A stretch of 64,000 nucleotides of DNA from Rhizobium sp. P32RR-XVIII (GTDB lineage: Bacteria; Pseudomonadota; Alphaproteobacteria; Rhizobiales; Rhizobiaceae). Every line of letters starts with the position of its first letter. Positions within the stretch are counted from its first letter, which is position 1. This document shows, piece after piece, positions 9,011 through 17,618 of this stretch. The notes under the pieces were generated by a model that had not been told where the DNA came from, did no database searches, and saw nothing but the letters and a program-made list of their open reading frames with translations. The position numbers were made by a program, and so were the translations under genes. Location: contig NZ_JABAIH010000006.1 of the NCBI RefSeq assembly GCF_012641395.1, forward strand, positions 62,001-126,000. The letters run 5' to 3'.

Positions 9011-10780
9011 CTAGCGCACCGGCCAGACGTAGAGCAGCGCCGGCACACTGACGATGATGATGATGAAGGAGAGCGGCAGGCCGAGGCGCGGATAGTCGCT
9101 GAAGCGGTATCCCCCCGGGCCGAAGACGAGCGTATTGCACTGGTGGCCGATCGGCGTGAGAAAATCGCAGCCCGCGCCGATGGCGACGCCCATCAGGAAG
9201 GCTTCCGGCCTGTATCCAAGCGTATGTGCAAAGCTCGCCGCGATCGGCGCCATCACGAGCACGGTCGCCGCGTTGTTGAGGAAGGGCGTTACTGCCATCG
9301 CCGTCACGACGATCAGCGCCAGCGCTCCGTAGGGCGGCATTTGAGCAGCGAAGTGGCCGAGCCATCCGGCGATCAGTTCGCTGCCGCCGGTCGTCCTCAG
9401 GGTGTCGGAGACGGGAATGAGGGTTGCCAGCATGATGAGGATCGGACCATCGAGGGATTTATATACCTCGGCCAGAGGAATGACGCGGAACACGACCATG
9501 GCAAGCGCCGCGCAGAAGAAGGCCACGGGAACCGGGGCAAGCCCGACGGCCGTTACGCCCATGGCCGCGGCGAGGATCACGAGCGGGAGATAGGCACGCC
9601 GTTGCGTGCCAAGCAGGATGTCACGCTGCGCAAGCGGCAGGCAGGCGAATTCCTGCAGAAAGGCCGGCAGGTTCCTGCGGCTGCCCTGCAGCACGAGCAC
9701 GTCGCCTCCCTGTAGCCTCACCTCGCTCAACCGCTCCGTCAGGCGGTGGCCATGGCGGCTTACTGCGAGCAGGTTGATGCGTCGCCGGTTGAAGAGCGAA
9801 AGCTGACGCGCCGACCAGCCGATCAGCGTCGATTCGGCTGATACGACCGCTTCGATAGACGTGACGTCGCCTCCCGTCTTGATTTCTGGCGTCTGTTTGC
9901 CCGAAAGCTTCAGCTTAGCGTTGGAGACGACACGATCGAGCGCTTCCGGTCTTCCCTCAAGCAGGATCGTGTCGCCGGCCTGGAGCGCAATATCCGGAAA
10001 AGGCGACACGCGGGAGTGGCCGCGAAGAATCGCCGTTGCCACGACTTCGCCGTCGCCAAGTTGCAGCATCTCATTAAGCGGTTTGCCATCGAGGCCGGAA
10101 CCTTCGACCACGGTCGCCTCTGAGAAATAGGTCTTGAGATCGAGCGCCTCGTGCAGCGAGGGGTTCTCGTTTTCCCGTTCAGGGACCAGCCAATGAAAGA
10201 AGATGAGAAAAACGACGCCGACGATGGTCAACGTTGCACCCACCGGCGTGAAATCGAACATCGTGAAGGGAGTGCCTGTGATCTCCTCGCGCAGCCTCGA
10301 GACCACAATGTTCGGTGAGGTGCCGATCTGCGTCATCAGGCCGCCGAGCAACGCCGCGAAACTCATTGGCATCAGGTAGAGCGAGGGCGACTTGCCGGTT
10401 TTTCTGGAGAACTGAAAGGCGACCGGGATCATGATCGAGAGCGCCCCAATGTTCTTGATAAAGGCGGAGAGCACGGCGACGACGATCAAAAGAAGCGCCA
10501 GCTGCAAGTGCAGTTTGTTGAGGTTCGGAAAGAAGCGTTTGATGGCTTTGTCGACACTGCCGGATCGCGCGACGCCTGCACTGACCACCAGCGCACTGCC
10601 GACGATGATGACGATATCGTCGCTGAAGCCGGAAAAGGCTTTGTCGGCAGGGACAATGCCGACCGCAATGGCCAATACCAGCGCGCAACAGGCAACGAGG
10701 TCGTAACGGAAGCGATCCCAGATGAAGACCGCCATCATCAGGCCGATAATGCCGAAGGCAAGAATCTGAGGGGTCGTCAT
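9011..10780 (-). CDS. SLC13/DASS-family carrier with two RCK_C (TrkA_C) domains
   Basis: 589-residue inner-membrane transporter. The start is set at the ATG at 10780, five bases after GGAG. Hydrophobic helices at both ends flank a soluble middle (about residues 190-380). That middle holds two TrkA_C-like regulatory domains (for example GDTILLEGRPEALDRVV and GDVLVLQGSRRNLPAFL). This arrangement is typical of sodium-coupled or anion permeases of the divalent-anion:Na+ symporter group. The conserved NNAATVLVMAP segment in the last third corresponds to the substrate/sodium-binding hairpin. Substrates in the group include sulfate, dicarboxylates and other anions; none can be singled out here. It appears monocistronic. 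Confidence 0.85.
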   Translation of the reverse strand: MTTPQILAFGIIGLMMAVFIWDRFRYDLVACCALVLAIAVGIVPADKAFSGFSDDIVIIVGSALVVSAGVARSGSVDKAIKRFFPNLNKLHLQLALLLIVVAVLSAFIKNIGALSIMIPVAFQFSRKTGKSPSLYLMPMSFAALLGGLMTQIGTSPNIVVSRLREEITGTPFTMFDFTPVGATLTIVGVVFLIFFHWLVPERENENPSLHEALDLKTYFSEATVVEGSGLDGKPLNEMLQLGDGEVVATAILRGHSRVSPFPDIALQAGDTILLEGRPEALDRVVSNAKLKLSGKQTPEIKTGGDVTSIEAVVSAESTLIGWSARQLSLFNRRRINLLAVSRHGHRLTERLSEVRLQGGDVLVLQGSRRNLPAFLQEFACLPLAQRDILLGTQRRAYLPLVILAAAMGVTAVGLAPVPVAFFCAALAMVVFRVIPLAEVYKSLDGPILIMLATLIPVSDTLRTTGGSELIAGWLGHFAAQMPPYGALALIVVTAMAVTPFLNNAATVLVMAPIAASFAHTLGYRPEAFLMGVAIGAGCDFLTPIGHQCNTLVFGPGGYRFSDYPRLGLPLSFIIIIVSVPALLYVWPVR

Positions 10781-10883
10781 GCCGCTCCAACCCTTGGAAT
10801 CGATCGGTGGAACCAAATCCACCTTCTGATAGAACTGTGATGCCTGGGTGCTTGTTCAATGCCACGGCATGGTCAAAGTTACT

Positions 10884-11642
10884 CTAGTGCTGCAATTCGG
10901 CAAGCGCCCGTTGGAGCGGCGCGTCGGAAATCTCGATTATTCCCGTAAAAGGAACGTCCATATCGAGAACGAGATAAAGCGAAGCGGAAATCAACAGCGC
11001 GGACACCAGAAACATCGAGATGACAATCATATTTCTAGGTGCGCGGTAGCCAAAGCTCGCGAAGATCAACACGAGCCACGCCGAGAGCATAAAGATGAGC
11101 GGCAGGGGGATGACGCCTGCCGACTGCTCGATGATATCCCATCGCTGCTCGACGATTCTCTGGAATTGCTGGCGCGCATCGTTCCACAGCGCGACATGTC
11201 CGGGATCAGTCGGCCTCATCGCCGACAAGCTATCGCCTACGGCGTTCAAAACCTGTTCGGACGCCCGATCGCCCCTGACAAGCGTATCGTCAATGCGGGC
11301 CGGATTGGTCAATGCGGTTTCCACATATATAATGAGCCTCTCTTGCGCCTGATCGGCCTCCATGCCGTAGGCGCGCAGCGTGCGGTCGAGAAGAATAATC
11401 TCGGTTGCGAAGGCGTGAACGTTGTTGTCGATGCTTTCGAAGGTATTCTTCGCCGAGTTTATCATCAGGCTGAACACAAGGGATGTCATAACCACGAAGA
11501 TATTGGCGACCAGCCTGACGACCGTGTTCGTTTCTTCCTGAAGGTGACGCGCGGGCAATTTTGAATAGTTCAGGAGCGCTCCGAGCGAAGCGATCATGAG
11601 GCAGGCGAACACCGAGGTCGCCACAAACACTTCCCGCATCAT
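10884..11642 (-). CDS. DUF4239 (bestrophin-like domain) membrane protein
   Basis: 252 residues. The start is set at the first ATG of an ATGATG pair, six bases after GGAGG. There are two membrane helices near the N-terminus, a soluble stretch of about 110 residues, and two closely spaced helices at about residues 180-230. This layout matches the DUF4239 family, whose members are sometimes described as bestrophin-like; the function is unknown. It lies 103 bp downstream, in the reading sense, of nothing obviously linked and 104 bp upstream of the SLC13 carrier start, so a functional link to that carrier is only a possibility. Confidence 0.72.
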   Translation of the reverse strand: MMREVFVATSVFACLMIASLGALLNYSKLPARHLQEETNTVVRLVANIFVVMTSLVFSLMINSAKNTFESIDNNVHAFATEIILLDRTLRAYGMEADQAQERLIIYVETALTNPARIDDTLVRGDRASEQVLNAVGDSLSAMRPTDPGHVALWNDARQQFQRIVEQRWDIIEQSAGVIPLPLIFMLSAWLVLIFASFGYRAPRNMIVISMFLVSALLISASLYLVLDMDVPFTGIIEISDAPLQRALAELQH

Positions 11643-11772
11643 TGTTCCTCCCCCCGCGCCGCCGCTCATGCAAATTAGCTGTTTTGCATCTATTTGGCAC
11701 CATGCCGTTGCCGAGAGCTGCGGCCACAAGGAGACATCACAAGGAACTTGCCGGAATGCTGAGCGAAAATGA

Positions 11773-11798
11773 AAAGGCGCGGTCTATGCCGCGCCTTT
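11773..11798 (-). terminator. Intrinsic terminator of the TerC gene
   Basis: Perfect 10 bp stem (AAAGGCGCGG / CCGCGCCTTT) with a 6-base loop. On the minus strand it is followed by TCATTTTC. It lies 12 bp after the TerC stop codon. Confidence 0.75.
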
Positions 11799-11809
11799 CG
11801 AACAGTTCG

Positions 11810-12559
11810 TCAATGCCCGCTGGCTTTCTTTCGCCTTCGGGCGTTTCTCGCAAACATGTTCAGCATTTCGACCAACGCGGAGAACGCCATGGCCACATAG
11901 ACGTAGCCTTTCGGCACATGGAAGCCCATGCCGTCTGCGATCAGCGTCATGCCGATCATCAGCAGGAAAGCGAGCGCCAGCATGACGATCGAGGGGTTCC
12001 TCTCGATGAAGTTGGCGAGCGGTGTCGCGGCGACCAGCATGACCGTCACGGCAGCGATGACCGCGACAACCATGATCGGCAGATGTGGGGTCATTCCGAC
12101 CGCGGTGATGATGCTATCCACCGAAAAGACCAGATCGAGCAGCAGGATCTGACCAATGGCCGCCGCAAAGCCGGTCGTCGCCGAGCTCGCAATGAAATCC
12201 TCGTCGTGCTCTTGCGGATCGACGTTGTGGTGAATTTCCTTCGTGGCCTTCCACACAAGGAAAAGACCACCGGCGATCAGGATCATGTCCTTCCAGGAGA
12301 ATCCGTGACCGAAAGCCTCGAAGACCGGCGTGGTGAGCTGGATGATCCAGGCAATGGTGCCGAGCAGCGCAAGGCGCATGATGAGGGCAAGACCGATGCC
12401 CACCTTGCGCGCTTTCTCACGATGTTCGACCGGCAGCTTGTTGGTAAGAATGGAAATGAAGATGAGGTTGTCGATGCCGAGAACGACTTCCATGACAACC
12501 AGCGTCACAAGAGCAACCCAGGCGGCCGGGTCCTGAATAAGCATCATGATATCTTGCAT
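11810..12559 (-). CDS. TerC-family integral membrane protein
   Basis: 249 residues with seven to eight predicted membrane helices. The start is the ATG at 12559, which removes an unlikely 20-residue extension. Acidic and Asn residues inside the helices give the TerC pattern (VLGIDNLIF near residue 27 and LLDLVFSVDSII in the middle). These are conserved in a family implicated in tellurite resistance and, in several bacteria, manganese export. A soluble loop (HHNVDPQEHDEDF) contains His and acidic residues. A good terminator follows. No metal-sensing riboswitch could be recognised upstream. The precise ion is unknown. Confidence 0.85.
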   Translation of the reverse strand: MQDIMMLIQDPAAWVALVTLVVMEVVLGIDNLIFISILTNKLPVEHREKARKVGIGLALIMRLALLGTIAWIIQLTTPVFEAFGHGFSWKDMILIAGGLFLVWKATKEIHHNVDPQEHDEDFIASSATTGFAAAIGQILLLDLVFSVDSIITAVGMTPHLPIMVVAVIAAVTVMLVAATPLANFIERNPSIVMLALAFLLMIGMTLIADGMGFHVPKGYVYVAMAFSALVEMLNMFARNARRRKKASGH

Positions 12560-12713
12560 ATGCGTATTTCCCCTCGCGCCGAAGACGCCGCAATGTAAGG
12601 TGAAGGCGCCAGGAAACAAGCGCGCAGGGGAGTATACGAAAGCGGGGAAGCTTTTATTCCTTCACCATTCTCCATGATGCGCATGCCGGTGCGCGGATCA
12701 AAGGGTGCGTCGC

Positions 12714-12736
12714 GCTCTCAACGAGCGCGAAACCGG
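12714..12736. terminator. Hairpin downstream of the TetR gene
   Basis: A stem of CGCGCTC with GAGCGCG around a short loop lies about 40 bp after the TetR stop on the minus strand. There is no T-run, so termination activity is uncertain. Confidence 0.35.
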
Positions 12737-12771
12737 TCGCAATTGTTATTTGACCGTCGAGAGCGCCGCCC

Positions 12772-13449
12772 TCAAGAAGCGTCGTGCCGGCTAACGCCGT
12801 AGGCGGCCATGAAGACGCGAATGGCGCCGGAGATAACACGCTCCATCTCGAGCTTGGAAGGCGGCTCCGGCATGCTGCCGAAGAGACGGAATTTGAAGAA
12901 GCTGCCGCTCGCAAGATCGAGGAATTGCCCTGCGGCAAGATCGAGATCGTCGATCTTCAGCTTTCCTGCGTCCACATAGCGTTTCAGATAGTCGTGCAGG
13001 ACCGTGCGAAGGTTTTCCGGGCCCTTGAAGAAACGCTGACAGAGCACGGGCATGCGTTCGCGTACGCCAAGCACGGTGCGCATGGCGGTAATCACCTTCT
13101 CGTCCGTCACATGGGAGATGAAGCTCAATCCAAAGTCATAAAGGCCTTCTTCGACGTCGTCGTGCTCTTCAAGGGCCCCGCGCAGCGCGGCGACAAAGGC
13201 GGCGCGCTCGCTTTCGATCATCGCCGCAAACAGCTCTTCCTTGTTGGCGAAGTAAACATAAAGTGTTCCCTTTGAAACACCCGCCTCGCGCGTGACGTCG
13301 TTCATGCTCGCGGCATCAAAGCCGAGTTTCATGAAGACACGCTTTGCGCCTTCAAGGATCTGCCTGCGCTTTGCCGGATCCTCTCCTGCTGCCCATCTGC
13401 CGCTTGTGGCATGGGATTCGACGACGGAACCTTTCGATACTTCGGTCAT
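12772..13449 (-). CDS. emrR: TetR-family repressor of the EmrAB pump
   Basis: 225 residues with an N-terminal TetR helix-turn-helix at about residues 28-72 (GAKRVFMKLGFDAASMNDVT, then GVSKGTLYVYFANKEELF). A C-terminal ligand-binding and dimerisation domain follows. It is divergent from the HlyD/MFS pair, with 149 bp between start codons. That gap carries two palindromic sites built on GAACC/GGTTC half-sites. The architecture matches the EmrR-EmrAB locus known from Ensifer meliloti, where a TetR repressor controls a flavonoid-inducible pump; the name is transferred from that knowledge. Likely autoregulated and induced by a pump substrate. Confidence 0.85.
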   Translation of the reverse strand: MTEVSKGSVVESHATSGRWAAGEDPAKRRQILEGAKRVFMKLGFDAASMNDVTREAGVSKGTLYVYFANKEELFAAMIESERAAFVAALRGALEEHDDVEEGLYDFGLSFISHVTDEKVITAMRTVLGVRERMPVLCQRFFKGPENLRTVLHDYLKRYVDAGKLKIDDLDLAAGQFLDLASGSFFKFRLFGSMPEPPSKLEMERVISGAIRVFMAAYGVSRHDAS

Positions 13450-13492
13450 TGCTTTTTAACTACGTTCGCAACTGCGACGATTCTTTAACAAA

Positions 13493-13512
13493 ATCGAACC
13501 ACCTGGTTCGAT
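13493..13512. promoter_or_regulatory. Palindromic operator O1 of the emrR-emrAB intergenic region
   Basis: Perfect inverted repeat TCGAACCA / TGGTTCGA with CC between, extended by one A/T pair on each side. It lies 44 bp from the emrR start codon and just upstream of the proposed emrA promoter, so it is well placed for repressing both genes. Confidence 0.7.
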
Positions 13513-13517
13513 ATAGC

Positions 13518-13546
13518 TTGATATGACTGCAAAAACGCTCTATGTC
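13518..13546 (+). promoter_or_regulatory. Proposed sigma70-type promoter of emrAB
   Basis: TTGATA (13518-13523) and TATGTC (13541-13546) are separated by 17 bp, giving an expected transcription start near 13553. The promoter sits between two palindromic operators. It makes the ATG at 13542 part of the -10 element, so that codon cannot be the translation start. Confidence 0.5.
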
Positions 13547-13568
13547 AACTGAACCGAACCGTTCAGTT
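13547..13568. promoter_or_regulatory. Palindromic operator O2 overlapping the emrAB transcription start
   Basis: Inverted repeat AACTGAAC / GTTCAGTT with a 6 bp spacer CGAACC. It shares the GAACC core with O1 and covers the proposed transcription start at about 13553. A repressor bound here would block promoter clearance. Confidence 0.6.
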
Positions 13569-13598
13569 CGATTGTCACCTAACTATGCGGACTTTCTT

Positions 13599-14825
13599 AT
13601 GTCGTCCAGTCAGAAGACCAACGTAGCACGGATTGTTAGCGATTCCGCCGAAGCCGATGTGGCCGAGCGGGAAGCAGCAGCCTCCGCGGGCGCCCCTACC
13701 GCGGAGGCTCGCGACACGCCGCAGCTGCCGGCCGCAGAAGCGACGCCTGCGGGAAAGCCCGAAGAAAAGAAGAAGCGGCGTAGTTTCGTGCTGCCGATCA
13801 TCGTGCTGGCCATCCTGGCGGGAGGCGGATGGTATGGCTACGAGTGGTGGACGAACGGCCGCTTCATGGTCTCGACAGATGACGCCTATATCGAAGGCGA
13901 TATCGCGACGATCTCGCCGAAGGTCACCGGCTATGTCGCCAAGGTGAACGTCGTCGCCAACCAGCAGGTCAAGGCCGGCGACGTGCTCGCCACGCTGGAC
14001 AACGGGGACTACCAGAACGCGCTCGATCAGGCGGAAGCCCAGATCGCCACCGAAAAGCTGTCGCTGAGCCGCATCGATGCGCAGATCGAGGGCGCCAAGG
14101 CCGCGCTCGCCCAGGCGCAGGCTTCCAAGGTTGCTCTCGAGGCTGCCGTTCGCGGTGCCACGATCACTCAGAAGCGCCAAGCGGACCTTCAGGCGAAGTC
14201 GGTCGGCACGACGGCTGAACTCGATAACGCCAATATTGCTCTTGATCAGGCCAAGGCCAATCTGATCGGCGGTGATGCAAACATCAAGTCTGCCGAAGCC
14301 AACATCACCATCCTAGAGGCGCAGCGCAAGGAAGCCGAGGGCTCCGTCCGCACCCTCGAGCTGGCGCGTGACAAGGCCGCTCGCGACCTGTCTTTCACGG
14401 TCCTCAAGGCTCCGTATGATGGGGTCGTTGGCAACCGCTCGGTTCAGGAAGGCGATCTCGTCTCGCCCGGCCAGCGGTTGATGGCGCTCGTACCGGTTCG
14501 CCAGCTCTATATTGACGCGAACTTCAAGGAGACGCAGATCCAGCATCTCGTTCCCGGCTCGAAGGTCAACGTTCATGTCGATGCCTACGACAATCATCCG
14601 ATCGTCGGCACCGTTGAGTCGATCTCGCCGGCATCCGGCTCGGTCTTCTCGCTGCTGCCGCCGGAAAATGCCACGGGCAACTTCACCAAGATCATCCAGC
14701 GCGTGCCGGTCCGCATCGCCTTGCCTCAGGATGCGCTTGACAGTGGCCGTCTGCGTGCGGGCCTGAGCGTCGTCGTCGACGTCGATACCCGCACGGCGCC
14801 GGATGCGGAGCAGGCAGCCAAGTGA
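13599..14825 (+). CDS. emrA: HlyD-family membrane-fusion protein of multidrug efflux pump
   Basis: 408 residues from the ATG at 13599. A longer frame opens at 13542, but that codon lies inside the proposed promoter and operator. An Ala/Glu-rich cytoplasmic tail of about 60 residues is followed by KKKRR and one membrane helix (about 62-82). Next comes the first half of the biotinyl-lipoyl barrel (TDDAYIEGDIATISPKVTGY), a coiled-coil hairpin at about 135-270, and the second barrel half (LKAPYDGVVGNRSVQEGDLV). It links the EmrB transporter to an outer-membrane channel, which is not encoded nearby. emrB follows 22 bp later. Confidence 0.9.
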   Translation: MSSSQKTNVARIVSDSAEADVAEREAAASAGAPTAEARDTPQLPAAEATPAGKPEEKKKRRSFVLPIIVLAILAGGGWYGYEWWTNGRFMVSTDDAYIEGDIATISPKVTGYVAKVNVVANQQVKAGDVLATLDNGDYQNALDQAEAQIATEKLSLSRIDAQIEGAKAALAQAQASKVALEAAVRGATITQKRQADLQAKSVGTTAELDNANIALDQAKANLIGGDANIKSAEANITILEAQRKEAEGSVRTLELARDKAARDLSFTVLKAPYDGVVGNRSVQEGDLVSPGQRLMALVPVRQLYIDANFKETQIQHLVPGSKVNVHVDAYDNHPIVGTVESISPASGSVFSLLPPENATGNFTKIIQRVPVRIALPQDALDSGRLRAGLSVVVDVDTRTAPDAEQAAK

Positions 14826-14847
14826 TCAGCCAGCCGGAGTAGGGCCA

Positions 14848-16440
14848 ATGGCCGCGACGACCGCAACAGCAGGAACCGTTCCGGCCGCTCGCGCTGAGGA
14901 ACACATGGATCCCCGCAAGCTCATTGCATTCTTCGCAATGGTGCTCGGCATGTTCATGTCGATCCTCGACATCCAGATCGTCTCCGCATCGCTGGCGGAA
15001 ATCCAGGCTGGCCTCAGCGCGGGGTCGGACGAGATCGGCTGGGTGCAGACATCCTACCTGATTGCCGAAGTCATCATGATTCCACTGTCGGGTACGCTCG
15101 CGCGTATCATCTCGACACGCTACCTTTTCGCCATCTCGGCGGCCGGTTTCACGCTGTCGAGCGTGCTCTGCGCGACTGCGACGAACATCGATCAGATGAT
15201 CGTCTACCGCGCCATCCAGGGTTTTATCGGCGGCGGCATGATCCCATCGGTCTTCGCGGCCGCTTTCACCATCTTTCCGCCGTCGAAGCGCAGCATCGTC
15301 TCGCCGATCATCGGCCTGATCGCCACTCTTGCGCCGACCATCGGCCCGACCGTCGGCGGCTATCTCAGCCATGCTTTCTCCTGGCACTGGCTATTCCTGG
15401 TCAACGTCATTCCAGGCATCGTCGTCACGGCGGTCACCTGGAATTTCATCGACTTCGACAAGCCGGAACTCTCGCTCTTCAAGAAGTTCGACTGGTGGGG
15501 CCTCATCTCCATGGGCGTCTTCCTTGGTGCGCTGGAATATGTGCTGGAGGAAGGCAATTCGAACGGCTGGTTCGAGGACAGCTATATCGTCGCCGGTGCC
15601 GTGGCATCCGCCGTCGGTGCGATCGTCTTCTTCTATCGCGCTTTCACCAATGATTTCCCTGTCGTCGACCTTCGGGCCTTTACCAACCGGAATTTTGCCT
15701 TTGGTTCGGTGTTCTCATTCGTCATGGGCATCGGGCTTTATGGCCTGACCTATGTCTACCCGGTCTATCTCGGGCGCATCCGCGGCTATGATTCGCTGAT
15801 GATCGGCGAGACGATGTTCGTCTCCGGCCTGGCGATGTTCTTCACGGCGCCGATTGCCGGCCGGCTGTCGACGAAGATGGACCTGCGCCTGATGATGGCG
15901 ATCGGCTTTGTCAGCTTCGGGGCCGGCACTTTCATCATGACGCATCTGACGGCGGACTGGGATTTCTACGAGCTCTTCATTCCGCAGATTCTGCGCGGCT
16001 TCGGCCTGATGATGTGCATGGTGCCCATCAACAACATCGCCCTTGGCACGATGCCGCCCGCCCGCATGCGGGGAGCCTCCGGGCTTTTCAATTTGACGAG
16101 AAACCTTGGCGGCGCCGTTGGCCTTGCGGTGATCAACACCCTGCTTACGACCCGTCAGGACGTCCACTACGAGCGTCTGCGTGAAAACCTCGATTGGGGC
16201 AATCCGACCGCAATTGACCAAATGAACAACATGGCCGCCAACTTCAATTCCTATGGAATGGATGGGGCTTCGGTGGCGATCAAGCAGATGGTGGGCCTTG
16301 CTACGAAGCAGGCAATCATTCTCTCCTTCAGCGACGTGTTCCTGCTCCTCACCTTGCTTTTCGTGGCTATGATCTTTGGCGTCGCGATGATCAACAAGCC
16401 CGCGGCTCCCGGCGGCGGTGGTGGTGGCGGAGGCCACTGA
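14848..16440 (+). CDS. emrB: MFS multidrug efflux transporter, DHA2 (14-TMS) family
   Basis: 530 residues from the ATG at 14848, nine bases after GGAG; a longer in-frame start at 14803 inside emrA is less likely. About 14 membrane helices. Helix 1 carries the DHA2 pattern LDIQIVSASLAEI, followed by GWVQTSYLIAEV and the loop between helices 2 and 3. The protein exports drugs or plant phenolics with EmrA. The C-terminus ends in PAAP followed by eight Gly and a His, a low-complexity tail of unknown use. A hairpin follows the gene. Confidence 0.92.
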   Translation: MAATTATAGTVPAARAEEHMDPRKLIAFFAMVLGMFMSILDIQIVSASLAEIQAGLSAGSDEIGWVQTSYLIAEVIMIPLSGTLARIISTRYLFAISAAGFTLSSVLCATATNIDQMIVYRAIQGFIGGGMIPSVFAAAFTIFPPSKRSIVSPIIGLIATLAPTIGPTVGGYLSHAFSWHWLFLVNVIPGIVVTAVTWNFIDFDKPELSLFKKFDWWGLISMGVFLGALEYVLEEGNSNGWFEDSYIVAGAVASAVGAIVFFYRAFTNDFPVVDLRAFTNRNFAFGSVFSFVMGIGLYGLTYVYPVYLGRIRGYDSLMIGETMFVSGLAMFFTAPIAGRLSTKMDLRLMMAIGFVSFGAGTFIMTHLTADWDFYELFIPQILRGFGLMMCMVPINNIALGTMPPARMRGASGLFNLTRNLGGAVGLAVINTLLTTRQDVHYERLRENLDWGNPTAIDQMNNMAANFNSYGMDGASVAIKQMVGLATKQAIILSFSDVFLLLTLLFVAMIFGVAMINKPAAPGGGGGGGGH

Positions 16441-16460
16441 GCCCTTCGAGTAAATGAGGT

Positions 16461-16493
16461 AACGGCCGGCTTGGGACACCAAAGCCGGTCGTT
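16461..16493 (+). terminator. Hairpin after emrB
   Basis: 12 bp stem AACGGCCGGCTT / AAGCCGGTCGTT (one G-T pair) with a 9-base loop, 20 bp after the emrB stop. There is no long T-run, so it is a probable but not canonical terminator. Confidence 0.5.
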
Positions 16494-16523
16494 CTGCATA
16501 AGGGATCGGCCCTGGTCGAAGAT

Positions 16524-16543
16524 TTTGATTTACGTACATCAAA
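16524..16543. promoter_or_regulatory. LacI-type operator upstream of the xylose regulator
   Basis: Near-perfect 20 bp palindrome made of TTTGATTTAC and GTACATCAAA, one mismatch, with the central CG typical of LacI-family operators. It lies 32 bp upstream of the LacI-family start codon. Autoregulation of the regulator-xylB-xylA run is the simplest reading. Confidence 0.6.
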
Positions 16544-16575
16544 TTTGGCGCTAAAGGTCTCGTCAGGAGGAGATG

Positions 16576-17601
16576 ATGAGGCCTACGGTTCACGACATCG
16601 CCGCTGCGGCGGGGGTTAGTCTTGCGACAGTCGATCGCGTTCTGAACCAGCGCCCCGGCGTGCGCCGCATCACGCGTGAGAAGGTCGAAACGGCCATCCG
16701 CGAAATCGACTATGTCCGCGATGTTGCGGCCGCCAACCTTGCAAAGGGCCGCACCTATCCGCTGGTCTTCATCCTGCCCTCTTCGGACAATTCCTTTATG
16801 CACGGCTTGCACGCCGAAATCCGGGACGCGATCAAACGCTCGCCGGTCGAACGTACCGACATCCGGACGGTTGAAGTTGCAGCCTTCGACCCGGCCGCTC
16901 TGGTAGCAGCGCTGGATAAACTCGCGGACGAACGCCCCGCCGGGATCGCCCTTGTCGCCACCGACGCGCCGGGAGTGGTCGCCGCAGTCGACAAGCTGGT
17001 AGATGACGGCATTCCTGTCGTGACGCTGGTTTCAGACCTCACCGGGTCGCGCCGCCATCACTATGCCGGCGTTGACAACATCGCCGCAGGGAGAACAGCG
17101 GCGCGTCTGCTTGGCCGTTTCCTCGGCGATGCCGAAGGTGAGGTGGCTGTGCTCGCCGGATCCATGCTGGTGCGTGATCATCGCGAGCGGCTTGAAGGCT
17201 TTGCGGCATTAATTGCGCAGGAGTTTCCGAAGCTTTCCATTCTGCCGGTCCTGGAAGGGCGCGACGATCCGGAGATGGCGCATATGATGGTCGCCGATGC
17301 GCTGTCCAGGCATCAACGGGTGATCGGCGTCTACAGCCTGGGCGCCGGCAATCGTGGTCTCATCAAGGCGCTCAAGGGCAAGGGCACGGACCGGCGCGTG
17401 ACGGTCGTCGCCCATGAATTGACAGTCCATACACGCGCCGCGCTGATCGACGGCACAATCGATGCGGTGCTCAATCAGGACGCCGGCCACGAAGTGCGCA
17501 GCGCCATCCGGGTCCTCAAGGCCAAGGCCGACGGCCTCGCCGTCATCGACGCGCAGGAGCGCATCCGTCTGGACATATTCCTGAAGGATAATTTGCCGTA
17601 A
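16576..17601 (+). CDS. LacI-family transcriptional regulator (xylose locus)
   Basis: 341 residues. The second ATG of an ATGATG pair is chosen because AGGAGG ends five bases before it. The LacI helix-turn-helix is at residues 4-27 (TVHDIAAAAGVSLATVDRVL), followed by the hinge and a periplasmic-binding-protein-like sugar-binding core. The core is of the substrate-binding-protein 4 type (VIGVYSLGAGNRGLIKAL). xylB starts 17 bp after its stop and xylA follows, so it is probably their repressor, with xylose or xylulose as effector. A palindrome with a central CG lies just upstream. The regulatory target is inferred from position. Confidence 0.87.
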   Translation: MRPTVHDIAAAAGVSLATVDRVLNQRPGVRRITREKVETAIREIDYVRDVAAANLAKGRTYPLVFILPSSDNSFMHGLHAEIRDAIKRSPVERTDIRTVEVAAFDPAALVAALDKLADERPAGIALVATDAPGVVAAVDKLVDDGIPVVTLVSDLTGSRRHHYAGVDNIAAGRTAARLLGRFLGDAEGEVAVLAGSMLVRDHRERLEGFAALIAQEFPKLSILPVLEGRDDPEMAHMMVADALSRHQRVIGVYSLGAGNRGLIKALKGKGTDRRVTVVAHELTVHTRAALIDGTIDAVLNQDAGHEVRSAIRVLKAKADGLAVIDAQERIRLDIFLKDNLP

Positions 17602-17618
17602 CGGCAAGGGAGAATGAC

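Noticed and set aside
12560..12771. Manganese (yybP-ykoY) riboswitch before the TerC gene
   Set aside because: A GGGGAGTA string is present but on the opposite strand, and the rest of the conserved core was not found.
13542..13598. ATG at 13542 as the start of EmrA
   Set aside because: It lies in the proposed -10 element and next to operator O2, with no ribosome binding site. The ATG at 13599 is downstream of the transcription start.
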